Source: JBKEDC01 sp047975205 (lineage in GTDB: Bacteria > Bacteroidota > Bacteroidia > Bacteroidales > Prolixibacteraceae). From it: a stretch of 28,777 nt of DNA. Below are positions 6,182-15,050 of the stretch, in pieces. Location of the stretch: assembly GCA_047975205.1 (NCBI GenBank), contig JBKEDC010000022.1, forward strand, positions 1-28,777, in the 5' to 3' direction. The notes beneath the pieces were generated by a model. It saw only the letters and a list, made by a program, of their open reading frames with translations, was not told the DNA's origin and ran no database searches. The position numbers and the translations under genes were made by a program. Numbering within the stretch: the first letter of the stretch is position 1; every line of letters starts with the position of its first letter.

Positions 6182-6213
6182 TTTGCTGATCAACAAGTTT
6201 TTTAAGATATTTG
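6182..6213 (+). promoter_or_regulatory. Probable promoter of the GH3/serine hydrolase gene
   Basis: TTTG at 6182-6185 and GATATTTG at 6206-6213 are 20 bases apart; the -7 box has one mismatch to TAnnTTTG. Transcription would start near 6220, giving a very short leader before the ATG at 6236. Confidence 0.5.
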
Positions 6214-6235
6214 AAGCTGAAATTATAACAGCTCT

Positions 6236-9187
6236 ATGAAACAAGTTAAAACGTTTTTGGTAGTTTTCTTGCTACCTTTATTTTTCACATCCTCTTTCGC
6301 ACAAAATAAGCCTGATTTTTTGCAATACTTAAACGATCCTTGGGTAAATAAACTTCTGGGATCACTAAGTCTGGAACAGAAAATAGGGCAGCTTTTTATT
6401 GCCCAAGCATACAGCAATGAGAGTACGCTTGATGCTGATGTTTTAAATCAAGTGAAAAATAATCAGGTTGGAGGCGTTATTTTTATGCAAGGTACAGTTG
6501 TTAATCAAGTTCAGATTACTAATCAATTGCAGAAAGCAAGTCATGTACCTTTACTTATTTGCACCGATGGCGAGTGGGGACCGGGTATGCGTTTGAAAAA
6601 CTATCCGGATTATCCTTATCAAATGACGCTGGGAGCTTTGGATAATGATAGCTTGATTTATCGCATGGGTCGTGAGATTGGTAAGCAATTTAGGAGAATG
6701 GGAGTGAATGTTAATTTTGCTCCGGTTAGCGATGTTAATAATAATCCGAACAATCCGGTTATTAACTATCGAAGTTTTGGCGCAGATCCCCAGAAAGTAG
6801 CTCGCAAAGCTTGGAGTTATGCCCAGGGAATGGAAGATGAAAAAGTACTTGCTGTAGTAAAGCATTTCCCGGGTCATGGAGATACCAATATTGACTCACA
6901 TATAGGCTTGCCAGTTATTAAGTATGATGTGGCTCATTTGGATTCTGTTGAGTTATATCCGTTTCGTGAAATGATATTTGGAGGTGTTAGCGGGTTAATG
7001 TCAGGACATATTCAGATCCCTGCACTAGAACCAAATACCAAATTGCCTGCATCGCTTTCAAAAAACATCTTAACTAAAAAATTAAAGAAAGAAATGGGGT
7101 ATGAAGGGCTTATATTTACTGATGCTATGAATATGAGTGGTGTAACTAGCTTGCATTCTCCCGGAGAGGCAGCGGTTCTTGCTTTGAAAGCTGGAAATGA
7201 TATGCTTGAAATAGTTCCCGACATTTCAGTAGCCATAAGTGCGGTAAGTAAAGCGGTAAAAAAAGGAGAGATTACAGTTAAAGATATCAACTACCATTGT
7301 CGTCGTATTTTGGCCATGAAAAAGTGGTTAGAGCTAGATGTGAATAGCCAAGTGAATACAGATAATCTGCTCCAAGATTTAAATCAACCGATATATAACA
7401 CAACCCGTCGTCAACTCCATGAGCAGAGCATCACAGCATTAGTTAATAAAAATGATATTTTGCCGGTTCAAGGATTAGATACGCTGAAAATAGCAAGTGT
7501 TTCAGTAGGAAGATCCTCAGGAACTCCGTTTCAAAAGATTTTAGGTCGTTATACGCAAATTACTAATTTCAGTATCTCTAAGAATGCTTCTAATGCTGAT
7601 GTTGATAAGCTAATGACGAAGCTAAAAGATTATAACTTAATAATAGCCGGGATTCATGGTTTACGGCTTATGCCAACTAATGATTACGGCACTACCCCTA
7701 CAATGAATTACTTCTTGAAGCAAGCCTCAAGTAAACCATTGGTGGTTTCACTGTTCGGAAACCCTTATGCTTTAGATAAAATCCGGCAAGTGGAATCAGC
7801 TTCTGCCTTGCTAGTGACGTATCAAGACAATAGTAACGCTGAAGAGCTAGCTGCTCAAGCTATATTTGGAGCTATTCCGATAAATGGGAAACTTCCGGTG
7901 GCCGTGAATGAGCATTTTAAGCTAAATGACGGATTAGATATTCCTAAGCTGAATCGTCTGAAGTATGCTTTCCCCGAAGAAGTGAAGATATCATCCACCT
8001 ATTTAGAACATACTATCGACAGTATAGCTGAGTATGGAGTTCAGCACAAAGCCTATCCGGGATGTCAGGTACTTATTGCTGTTGACGGGCAAGTTATTTT
8101 AGATAAGTCATACGGAACACATACATACAATGATAATGACAGCGTAAAGAATGATGACCTCTACGATATTGCATCTGTTACAAAGATATCATCGGTAACC
8201 CCAGCATTGATGAAATTGATAGATAACAAGAAGTTTAATCTTGATTATCCGTTCTCGTTTTATTATCCTGATTTCAGAAATACTCCGAAGGATAAAATAA
8301 CCTCTCGCGAAATCTTGGCTCATCAGGCTCGTTTGCCTAAGTGGATTCCTTTTTGGAGTAATATTATGACCATGGAAGGGGGAAGGTATGATAAAATTTT
8401 TCGTCAAGAAACTGATAAAAAACACAACATACAGATTGCTGATCACATGTTTATCAGCGAAGATACTCGAGATTTAGTATATCAGATTATTCGAAATGCA
8501 GAATTGCGACCAAAAGCAAAATATGCCTATTCTGATTTAGGATTCATGATTTATCCGGAGGTCATTAGTGAATTAACCGGTGAAAGCTTCCCTGATTATC
8601 TTAATAAGAACTTTTTCCATCCATTGGGGGCATACAATATAATGTATCAACCTTTAAAAAATAATGTCTCCGTTGATAGGATTCCACCTACTGAGAAAGA
8701 TAGCCAGTTTCGTAAGCAAGTAGTGCAAGGATATGTGCATGATGAGGGGGCAGCTATGTTAGGAGGAGTTTCGGGAAATGCCGGATTATTTACTAATGCT
8801 AATGATTTAGCCAAGCTTATGCAAATGTATTTGCAGTATGGTTCTTATGGCGGAGAACAATATGTTGACTCTGCCACCATAGCAGAATTTACACGTTGTC
8901 AATACCCTGATAATGACAATAGAAGAGGGCTAGGGTTTGATAAACCATACTTAGATAATCAGAAAAAATCGAAGAAAGATGCTTATCCTTGTCGTGAAGC
9001 TTCAATGGAAAGTTTTGGGCATACCGGATTTACGGGAACTATGGTTTGGGTGGATCCTATTTATAAGATTACATTTGTATTTTTATCAAATAGAACTTAT
9101 CCGGACAGAAGCACACACCTCAGTAAATATAACATTCGATCAGAAATGCTCCATACGATATATGAGGCACAAAAAAAAGGATTATGA
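6236..9187 (+). CDS. GH3 N-acetylglucosaminidase-like / beta-lactamase-like serine hydrolase fusion
   Basis: This 983-residue exported protein (signal peptide MKQVKTFLVVFLLPLFFTSSFA) has two enzyme domains. Residues about 35-370 are a NagZ-type GH3 barrel with the signature KHFPGHGDTNIDSH (209-222, holding the Asp/His general acid) and nucleophile D296 in IFTDAMNMSG. Residues about 590-983 are a class C beta-lactamase/penicillin-binding-like serine hydrolase with SVTK (S647, K650), YSD (Y765) and HTG (929-931, in place of KTG). An alpha/beta region (about 400-575) links them. NagZ enzymes cleave N-acetylglucosamine from muropeptides and the second domain is typical of peptidases or esterases acting on the cell wall, so a periplasmic role in peptidoglycan recycling is likely. 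This fusion is common in Bacteroidetes. The substrate of the C-terminal domain is unproven. Confidence 0.9.
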   Translation: MKQVKTFLVVFLLPLFFTSSFAQNKPDFLQYLNDPWVNKLLGSLSLEQKIGQLFIAQAYSNESTLDADVLNQVKNNQVGGVIFMQGTVVNQVQITNQLQKASHVPLLICTDGEWGPGMRLKNYPDYPYQMTLGALDNDSLIYRMGREIGKQFRRMGVNVNFAPVSDVNNNPNNPVINYRSFGADPQKVARKAWSYAQGMEDEKVLAVVKHFPGHGDTNIDSHIGLPVIKYDVAHLDSVELYPFREMIFGGVSGLMSGHIQIPALEPNTKLPASLSKNILTKKLKKEMGYEGLIFTDAMNMSGVTSLHSPGEAAVLALKAGNDMLEIVPDISVAISAVSKAVKKGEITVKDINYHCRRILAMKKWLELDVNSQVNTDNLLQDLNQPIYNTTRRQLHEQSITALVNKNDILPVQGLDTLKIASVSVGRSSGTPFQKILGRYTQITNFSISKNASNADVDKLMTKLKDYNLIIAGIHGLRLMPTNDYGTTPTMNYFLKQASSKPLVVSLFGNPYALDKIRQVESASALLVTYQDNSNAEELAAQAIFGAIPINGKLPVAVNEHFKLNDGLDIPKLNRLKYAFPEEVKISSTYLEHTIDSIAEYGVQHKAYPGCQVLIAVDGQVILDKSYGTHTYNDNDSVKNDDLYDIASVTKISSVTPALMKLIDNKKFNLDYPFSFYYPDFRNTPKDKITSREILAHQARLPKWIPFWSNIMTMEGGRYDKIFRQETDKKHNIQIADHMFISEDTRDLVYQIIRNAELRPKAKYAYSDLGFMIYPEVISELTGESFPDYLNKNFFHPLGAYNIMYQPLKNNVSVDRIPPTEKDSQFRKQVVQGYVHDEGAAMLGGVSGNAGLFTNANDLAKLMQMYLQYGSYGGEQYVDSATIAEFTRCQYPDNDNRRGLGFDKPYLDNQKKSKKDAYPCREASMESFGHTGFTGTMVWVDPIYKITFVFLSNRTYPDRSTHLSKYNIRSEMLHTIYEAQKKGL

Positions 9188-9206
9188 GAAATCATAATCC
9201 TTTTTT
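9173..9206. terminator. Bidirectional terminator between convergent genes
   Basis: GGATTATGA (9179-9187) pairs with TCATAATCC (9192-9200) across a GAAA tetraloop; A6 before and T6 after extend the stem and give a T-run on both strands. The stop codon of the GH3 gene lies inside the stem. It serves that gene and the helicase ending at 9225. Confidence 0.92.
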
Positions 9207-9224
9207 GTTGCTTTTGGAAAGAGC

Positions 9225-10952
9225 CTAACGACGTCTGCCTTGGGCGCTACCTCTATCTCTTCTGCCATGAGCACCGGTTTGTCTGCGATTGTTATTTCCT
9301 CCGTCAAATCTTTTTTTACCCCTTGAGCGTTGGAAACCGGTCGGAGCTTCTCCTTGCACTCTATCCACTTCTACCGGAATGCCTTCAACCCTTAGTTTGC
9401 GCATAGCCTTTGTTAGAGCCTCGGAATATTGTGTGTCAATTTCAAAGAATGAGAACTTACGTTGAATATCTATTCTGCCAATCTCCGCATTGCGAACAGG
9501 TAGGCTTTCGTTAATCATTCCGATTAGTTTGCCGGCATTTAAGTTTTGCTTTTTACCTACGTTAATGAACATGCGACTCATAGAAACACCGTTTCTACCT
9601 TTGCGGCCTCCTTCTCTTGATTCTTTTTCCTTCACATTTAAATCAGGGGCATTACGATAGTATTCTAGAAATCTGTTGAATTCTACGGAAACAAAATGCT
9701 TCAAGATATCGTCGCTGTCCATACCCTCAAAGCGTTCTTTGATGATATCCATGTAAGGATCGATTTTAGCGTTATCAACATCGGTATCAACAACCTTGTT
9801 GATAAAGTGCATCAACTGAACTTCACAAATTTCTTGACCGTTTGGTACTTGTTTGCGCTCGAAAGTTTTCTTTGAGAATTTCTCTATTTGGCGCATTTTT
9901 CCTACTTCGCGGCTATGCAAGATAGAAACGGAAATACCTTTATTTCCGGCTCTACCGGTTCGTCCGCTTCGGTGAACATAAGCTTCCGGATCGTCGGGTA
10001 AAGCATAGTTAATAACATGTGTTAATTCATTCACATCTAATCCGCGGGCAGCTACGTCGGTAGCGATAAGCATTTGCAATTGTTTACCGCGGAATCGATC
10101 CATTACGTTATCTCGTTGCGCTTGCGATAAGTCGCCGTGTAGGGCATCGGCATTATAACCGTCTGCCATGAACTTTGCTGCCACATCGCGAGTTTCCATA
10201 CGGGTTCTACAGAATACGATAGCATAACAATTCGGGTAATTATCGGCAATACGTTTTAGCGTTGCATATTTGTCTCTGGCTTGAACTACATAATAGTGGT
10301 GTGCTACATTGTCTGAACCTTGATTACGAGATCCTACTGATAATTCTTCCGGATTATTCAAATATCTTTTTGCCATTCGGGCAATTTCCGTCGGCATGGT
10401 TGCCGAGAAAAGCAAGGTTTGTTTGGTTGCCGGAGTATCTTCTAAGATAGCATCTAATTCTTCTTTGAATCCCATGTTCAACATTTCGTCGGCTTCATCT
10501 AAGATAGAATATTGAATGTGGGTTACATCTAGTTTTCCCCTGCGAATAAGGTCATGCGTACGACCGGGGGTTCCAACTACAATCTGACCACCACGTTGCA
10601 GGGCTTTAATTTGATTGCGAATATCAGCTCCTCCATATACAGCTACCGTATTTAGTCCGGTAAGGTATTTAGAGAAATTCTCTAAATCGCGTGCAATTTG
10701 CAAACAAAGTTCGCGAGTAGGGCATAAAATTAGAGCTTGTACTTTTTTGCTGCTTAAGTCGATGTTGTTCAAAATGGGAAGACCAAACGCTGCTGTTTTT
10801 CCGGTACCGGTTTGAGCTAAAGCTACTAAGTCGTTTGAATTCTCAATAAGATGAGGAATAGTCTTTTCTTGAATAGGCGTGGGATTTTGAAAGCCAATTT
10901 CAGCAATAGCTTTCAAGATTTCGGGTTTTAACCCAGTTTCTTCAAATGTCAT
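9225..10952 (-). CDS. deaD: DEAD-box RNA helicase with DbpA-type RNA-binding domain
   Basis: The 575-residue protein has all helicase motifs in order: Q motif (F21 to Q28), AQTGTGKT (46-53), PTREL (78-82), TPGR (128-131), DEAD (152-155), SAT (183-185), ARGLDV (302-307) and HRSGRTGRAG (327-336). Residues about 455-535 (RMFINVGKKQNLNAGKLIGM onward) match the DbpA-like RNA-binding fold. The last 35 residues are rich in R, G and Q, as in RGG tails. Such enzymes unwind structured RNA during ribosome assembly, mRNA decay and cold adaptation. The gene is alone on its strand, with a leader of about 120 bases containing hairpins. The symbol follows the CsdA/DeaD-like layout; RhlE or DbpA naming is also seen for such proteins. 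Confidence 0.93.
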   Translation of the reverse strand: MTFEETGLKPEILKAIAEIGFQNPTPIQEKTIPHLIENSNDLVALAQTGTGKTAAFGLPILNNIDLSSKKVQALILCPTRELCLQIARDLENFSKYLTGLNTVAVYGGADIRNQIKALQRGGQIVVGTPGRTHDLIRRGKLDVTHIQYSILDEADEMLNMGFKEELDAILEDTPATKQTLLFSATMPTEIARMAKRYLNNPEELSVGSRNQGSDNVAHHYYVVQARDKYATLKRIADNYPNCYAIVFCRTRMETRDVAAKFMADGYNADALHGDLSQAQRDNVMDRFRGKQLQMLIATDVAARGLDVNELTHVINYALPDDPEAYVHRSGRTGRAGNKGISVSILHSREVGKMRQIEKFSKKTFERKQVPNGQEICEVQLMHFINKVVDTDVDNAKIDPYMDIIKERFEGMDSDDILKHFVSVEFNRFLEYYRNAPDLNVKEKESREGGRKGRNGVSMSRMFINVGKKQNLNAGKLIGMINESLPVRNAEIGRIDIQRKFSFFEIDTQYSEALTKAMRKLRVEGIPVEVDRVQGEAPTGFQRSRGKKRFDGGNNNRRQTGAHGRRDRGSAQGRRR

Positions 10953-11470
10953 CTGTTGTGATTGTTATACGGTGCAGTCCGCACCTCTTGATTATAAATT
11001 AGCACAGATGACAAAAAACACTTTATAATTATAAATACTCCCCTTGCCATCGATGCATCCTTATTTTAAGGAGGTGCAAAAGTATAATATAAATTTATAA
11101 TTTAAGCATCGCTGCGTTATTATTGATAATTATTTTACGCAGAATTACTTATTTGGTATGATAAAATTTTTCAAAAGCATCGTTATTATCAAGTGAGTAT
11201 AGGGCATTTTATGCCGGATTTATCTTATTCTCGTGTAAGGATAAGCGGAGTTTGGTATATTTCTCTCTGTTACTCGAAAATAATTGTGTAAATCACACCA
11301 AATTTAGGCGGTTATTTACAGCTAATTGAATAAATTAGTTCTAATTGTGCCTATAAACGATAACAGATTGGTTTAAATAATATGAAGATGTTGTAGTAAT
11401 GTACTGAAAATCATTGTTTTATCTTTATTCTGTAATTTGAGAATGCATTCGGCTTTCTGGAAATATGTCG
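10953..11470. other. Intergenic region with the helicase leader
   Basis: No gene is supported. On the minus strand TACTTTTG (11084-11077) could be a -7 box for the helicase, but no good -33 box lies at the right distance. The resulting leader contains two small hairpins: CCTTA-ttt-TAAGG (11059-11071) and GGTGC-ggact-GCACC (about 10970-10985). Near the putative start it carries GCACCTCCTTA, like the 16S rRNA 3' end. An inverted repeat CTGCGT...ACGCAG lies at 11112-11142. I see nothing else. Confidence 0.35.
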
Positions 11471-11503
11471 AAAAAATAGGGCATCCCAAGAAGTGGAATG
11501 CCC
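11471..11503 (-). terminator. Terminator of the galactan operon
   Basis: On the minus strand GGGCATTCC pairs with GGGATGCCC (one T-G pair) across a 7-base loop, followed by TATTTTTT. It lies about 30 bases past the GH2 stop codon. Confidence 0.88.
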
Positions 11504-11530
11504 CGATTTTCAGCTGTGTGTATCTGTGGA

Positions 11531-13960
11531 TTAATAGCTTTGAAGTGTAATTTCTGTGCTTTTTATTCCTTTAGAGCTTGCCTTAAATCGAATTTCGCCT
11601 TTTTCTCCATTACTTTGAATAATGGCCGTAAGCTTTCCGCTGAAGGCGTGCATGTGTGCCAGGTGAAATAAATCTAAACAAGTGGGATCGCCATTGGCTG
11701 CTGCTCGATACTCGGCAGCTCCTTTTACCTGAAAGTTTATTTCATTAGCTGCGTTTGGAACCAAGTTCCCATCTTTATCTACTACCGATATGGTGAGGTA
11801 AATTAAATCTTTGCCATCGGCGGTTAGTTCTTGTTTATTGCTTTCAATAAGTAGATGATGTGCTTTCTCTGCCGTGTTTATCACCTGCTTATCAACAACA
11901 TTACCATTTTTGTCGTAAGCCACGGCTTTTAATTCTCCCGGCTCATAAACAACATCATTCCACATTAATCGAAAACGAGTTTGATTATTGGTGTCTTGCT
12001 TATGTTTCTTGCCGTAACTTTTCCCATTCACGAAGATTTCAACTTCAGGATAATTTGTATACACATAGACGGGAATTTGCTCTCCTTCGTGCCCTTCCCA
12101 ATTCCAGTGAGGTAATACGTGTAGGGTTTTATCCGTTTTATTCCATTCGCTTCGATATAAGTAGTATCTGTCTTTTGGAATGCTCGCTAAATCGATAATT
12201 CCGAACATAGAGCTGTGGTTTGGCCAAGCATCGGTATCATAAGGAGATGGTTCTCCTAAGTAGTCGAAGCCTGTCCACACGAATTGCCCCAAATGCCAAT
12301 CATTGTCTTCCGCTTTAGCGAAATCATCATCCGGAAGATTAGACCATGAGCAATATTCCATATCATATGACGAAGATTGGTGGTCTTTGTATGTGGCATC
12401 TGATTTTTTTTCTACCGGAAGTTTATATACTCCTCGTGAGCTTACGGTGGAGGTTGTTTCAGAACCAAGAATAAAGTTTTGGGGTAACATGCCATAAGCC
12501 TCATCATAACGATGAACCCGATAGTTAAATCCGGGAATATCTACTGCTGCTGCAAAACCATTGCTTAACACACAGCTCACTCTGTCCATTCCGCAAGTTA
12601 CTAAGCGTGTAGGATCTTCTCTATGGCAAATATCTTGCAAGAATCGGGCTACTTTATACCCTTCCGGGCTACATTGAGTAGGCACTTCATTGCCAATACT
12701 CCACATAATGACACTGGCATTATTGCGATAATTATGTAGCATGTTTACCATGTCTTTTTCTGCCCAATCCTTAAAAAAACGATGATATCCGTTTTTACAT
12801 TTGGCAATATCCCATTCGTCGAAAGGTTCGATTTGCATCATGAATCCCATTTCGTCGCAAAGTTCTACCAATTCGGGAGCCGGCATATTGTGAGCTGTTC
12901 GGATAGCATCGCAACCCATATCTTTCAGCAAACTAAGTTGGTGACGTAATGCTGCTTTATTAACGGCTGCACCTAGCGGACCTAAATCATGATGATTGCA
13001 AACACCTTGAATTTTGCGTGGTTTTCCATTTAAGTAGAATCCCTTCTCTGGGATAAACTCAATAGTGCGTACGCCGAATCGGGTTGAGTAGTTGTCCACT
13101 TGCTTATCTCCAATGTATATTTCAGACTCTGCAGTATATAAAGTTGGCGTTTCAGGCGACCATAAAGCCGGATTATGCATTAAGATATTTTGTTCAAAAG
13201 GCATGTCATGGTTTATTTTTTGCGTGCTTTCTTTTTGGGCGACTTCCAAACCGTTTGTATCTTTTATGCGAGTTATTACTCGGACACTCTGTCCGTTTGT
13301 TCCTTCTATATTTGTAAGTAATTTTACTGTAGCCAGGGTATCGGAAACAAAAGGGGTTGTGAGTTGTGTTCCCCATATTGGCACATGCTCCTTATTGGTT
13401 TGAATAAGATGCACGTTTCGGTATAAACCGGCACCGGGATACCAACGCGACGATTGCGGTTTATTTTCTAATCGAATGGCCAACACATTATCTTTGCCAT
13501 CAGTATTTAGAAACTTTGAAATCTCGCAGTGAAACGAATTGTAGCCATATGGCCAGTAGCAAGCCTCTTGTCCATTCACATATACTCGGGCTTCACTCAT
13601 TGCTCCATCAAAAAGTAGGTTAACTACTTTCGAGGTGTCGGCATCGAAGTGTAGTCGATACCAACCAATACCAACATAAGGTAATCCCCCGGTTCTACCT
13701 GTTTTTACGCTTGCTTTTTTTTCCCCGTTTTGTGTTATGGCAACTTCTTGCAGGTCATGACTTCTGTCGAATGGTCCATAAATAGCCCAGTCGTGAGGAA
13801 TACTTACTTTTTGCCAACTCTCATCGTTGTAGTTCACGGCTTCAGCACCGGTAACCTCTCCTTTATGAAAACGCCAGTTCTTCTCCAATAATTTTTCGCT
13901 ACGCTGAGCAACAGCATTAATGCTTATGCAAAGCATTGCCAATATCAAGATTTTCTTCAT
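11531..13960 (-). CDS. GH2 beta-galactosidase
   Basis: This 809-residue protein is exported (signal MKKILILAMLCISINAVAQ). It has the GH2 order: jelly-roll sugar-binding domain (about 25-190, with RWYPGAGLYRNVHL), immunoglobulin-like domain (about 195-300), TIM barrel (about 303-600), a DUF4982-like domain (about 625-690, EVEIFVNGKSYG) and a C-terminal Ig-like domain. The acid/base is E425 in MWSIGNEVP and the nucleophile E501 in ILGSETTSTVSSRG. It removes terminal beta-linked galactose, here most likely from beta-1,4-galacto-oligosaccharides made by the neighbouring GH53. It is the last gene of the operon, 16 bases after GH53. The same gene position is held by a GH2 in the characterised galactan locus of B. 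thetaiotaomicron (BT4667 region). Confidence 0.93.
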   Translation of the reverse strand: MKKILILAMLCISINAVAQRSEKLLEKNWRFHKGEVTGAEAVNYNDESWQKVSIPHDWAIYGPFDRSHDLQEVAITQNGEKKASVKTGRTGGLPYVGIGWYRLHFDADTSKVVNLLFDGAMSEARVYVNGQEACYWPYGYNSFHCEISKFLNTDGKDNVLAIRLENKPQSSRWYPGAGLYRNVHLIQTNKEHVPIWGTQLTTPFVSDTLATVKLLTNIEGTNGQSVRVITRIKDTNGLEVAQKESTQKINHDMPFEQNILMHNPALWSPETPTLYTAESEIYIGDKQVDNYSTRFGVRTIEFIPEKGFYLNGKPRKIQGVCNHHDLGPLGAAVNKAALRHQLSLLKDMGCDAIRTAHNMPAPELVELCDEMGFMMQIEPFDEWDIAKCKNGYHRFFKDWAEKDMVNMLHNYRNNASVIMWSIGNEVPTQCSPEGYKVARFLQDICHREDPTRLVTCGMDRVSCVLSNGFAAAVDIPGFNYRVHRYDEAYGMLPQNFILGSETTSTVSSRGVYKLPVEKKSDATYKDHQSSSYDMEYCSWSNLPDDDFAKAEDNDWHLGQFVWTGFDYLGEPSPYDTDAWPNHSSMFGIIDLASIPKDRYYLYRSEWNKTDKTLHVLPHWNWEGHEGEQIPVYVYTNYPEVEIFVNGKSYGKKHKQDTNNQTRFRLMWNDVVYEPGELKAVAYDKNGNVVDKQVINTAEKAHHLLIESNKQELTADGKDLIYLTISVVDKDGNLVPNAANEINFQVKGAAEYRAAANGDPTCLDLFHLAHMHAFSGKLTAIIQSNGEKGEIRFKASSKGIKSTEITLQSY

Positions 13961-13976
13961 GTTTGTTTTTTATCTG

Positions 13977-15038
13977 TTAATCTGCCTGAAAAGCATTCAT
14001 TATTTCTGTCGGCATTCCGTTGTTATCGAAAGCCCCCAGTTGGTAATTTTTCCATCCATTGTAGCATTGAGGCTCCCAATAGAGCACGCCTAAGCATTCC
14101 GGTATTTCTTTCGAGCGATTGATAAGGTTATCGAACATATCATAACCGTAGGAGTCATTCCAAGTGGTTCCAACTTCAACTATCATCACTTCTTTTCCAT
14201 AACGGCTGATGAGTGTCTTCATGTTTTCTATGATAGCATCGTTGAAGTCCATCCAGTTGCTACCGGTGTATGAACTATCCCAATAGGGGTAAAAAGACAT
14301 GCCGATAACATCCCATTTTCCTCCGGCGGCTTTAAGTCCGTCAAAATGGTAGGTAAAGCCGCTTATCTGATGTCCTCTATCTACATGAACGATAACTTTA
14401 GCATCAGGATAAACCGATTTTACAGCATCATAGCCGGCGTTATTTAAAGCGGCATAGCCGGTGAAATCTCCTCCGGAAGTATTTCCTAATGGGAAAAGCA
14501 TGCCATAGCGAGTTTCATTGCCTACTTGCACCCATTCAACATCAATGTTGTAAGACTTCAACATGTTTAAAACCTCGGTGGTATGTTCAGATACAGCTGT
14601 TTCCATTTCTTCGAGATTGTAGTCTGTCCAAGCTGCCGGAGGATTTTGATTGGTTGGGTCTGCCCAATCATCGCTGTAATGAAAATCGATTAGTAAACGA
14701 AATCCTAATTTGCTTGCTCGGTATGCTTTTACCAACACATCATCTTTATTACACCAACCATTAGTTGGATTTACCCACACGCGCAAGCGGATAGCATTCA
14801 TGCCTAAATCTCGCATCAAATGCATGCATTCTTCTTTTTCTCCGTCTGCATTATAAAAATTTACATCAGAAGCTTCTTGCTCTGTCAGCCAACTCACATC
14901 GGCACCTCGAATAAATCCATCCATGTCATAGTTGCTATTTCCATCAGGCTCCGGAGTGGATTGCAATTGGGGTTCTTGGCAAGCTACACAAGTCAAGAGC
15001 ATTATAGTACTAATTATTTTAGTTATATTCTTATTCAT
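13977..15038 (-). CDS. GH53 endo-beta-1,4-galactanase, lipoprotein
   Basis: The 353-residue protein is a GH53 arabinogalactan endo-beta-1,4-galactanase. Visible family features are GADVSWLTEQEA near residue 45, NAIRLRVWVNP, LLIDFHYSDDWADP, the acid/base E175 in QVGNET and the nucleophile E288 in MIVEVGTTW. The N-terminus MNKNITKIISTIMLLTCVAC suggests a lipobox with Cys20; residues about 20-40 are a polar tether. This fits an enzyme on the cell surface that cuts pectic galactan side chains into oligosaccharides for the SusCD pair. It lies 12 bases after the glycan-binding lipoprotein gene and 16 bases before GH2. The catalytic region is full length. GH53 strongly indicates the substrate of the whole operon. 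Confidence 0.95.
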   Translation of the reverse strand: MNKNITKIISTIMLLTCVACQEPQLQSTPEPDGNSNYDMDGFIRGADVSWLTEQEASDVNFYNADGEKEECMHLMRDLGMNAIRLRVWVNPTNGWCNKDDVLVKAYRASKLGFRLLIDFHYSDDWADPTNQNPPAAWTDYNLEEMETAVSEHTTEVLNMLKSYNIDVEWVQVGNETRYGMLFPLGNTSGGDFTGYAALNNAGYDAVKSVYPDAKVIVHVDRGHQISGFTYHFDGLKAAGGKWDVIGMSFYPYWDSSYTGSNWMDFNDAIIENMKTLISRYGKEVMIVEVGTTWNDSYGYDMFDNLINRSKEIPECLGVLYWEPQCYNGWKNYQLGAFDNNGMPTEIMNAFQAD

Positions 15039-15050
15039 TTTGTTTGCTAT

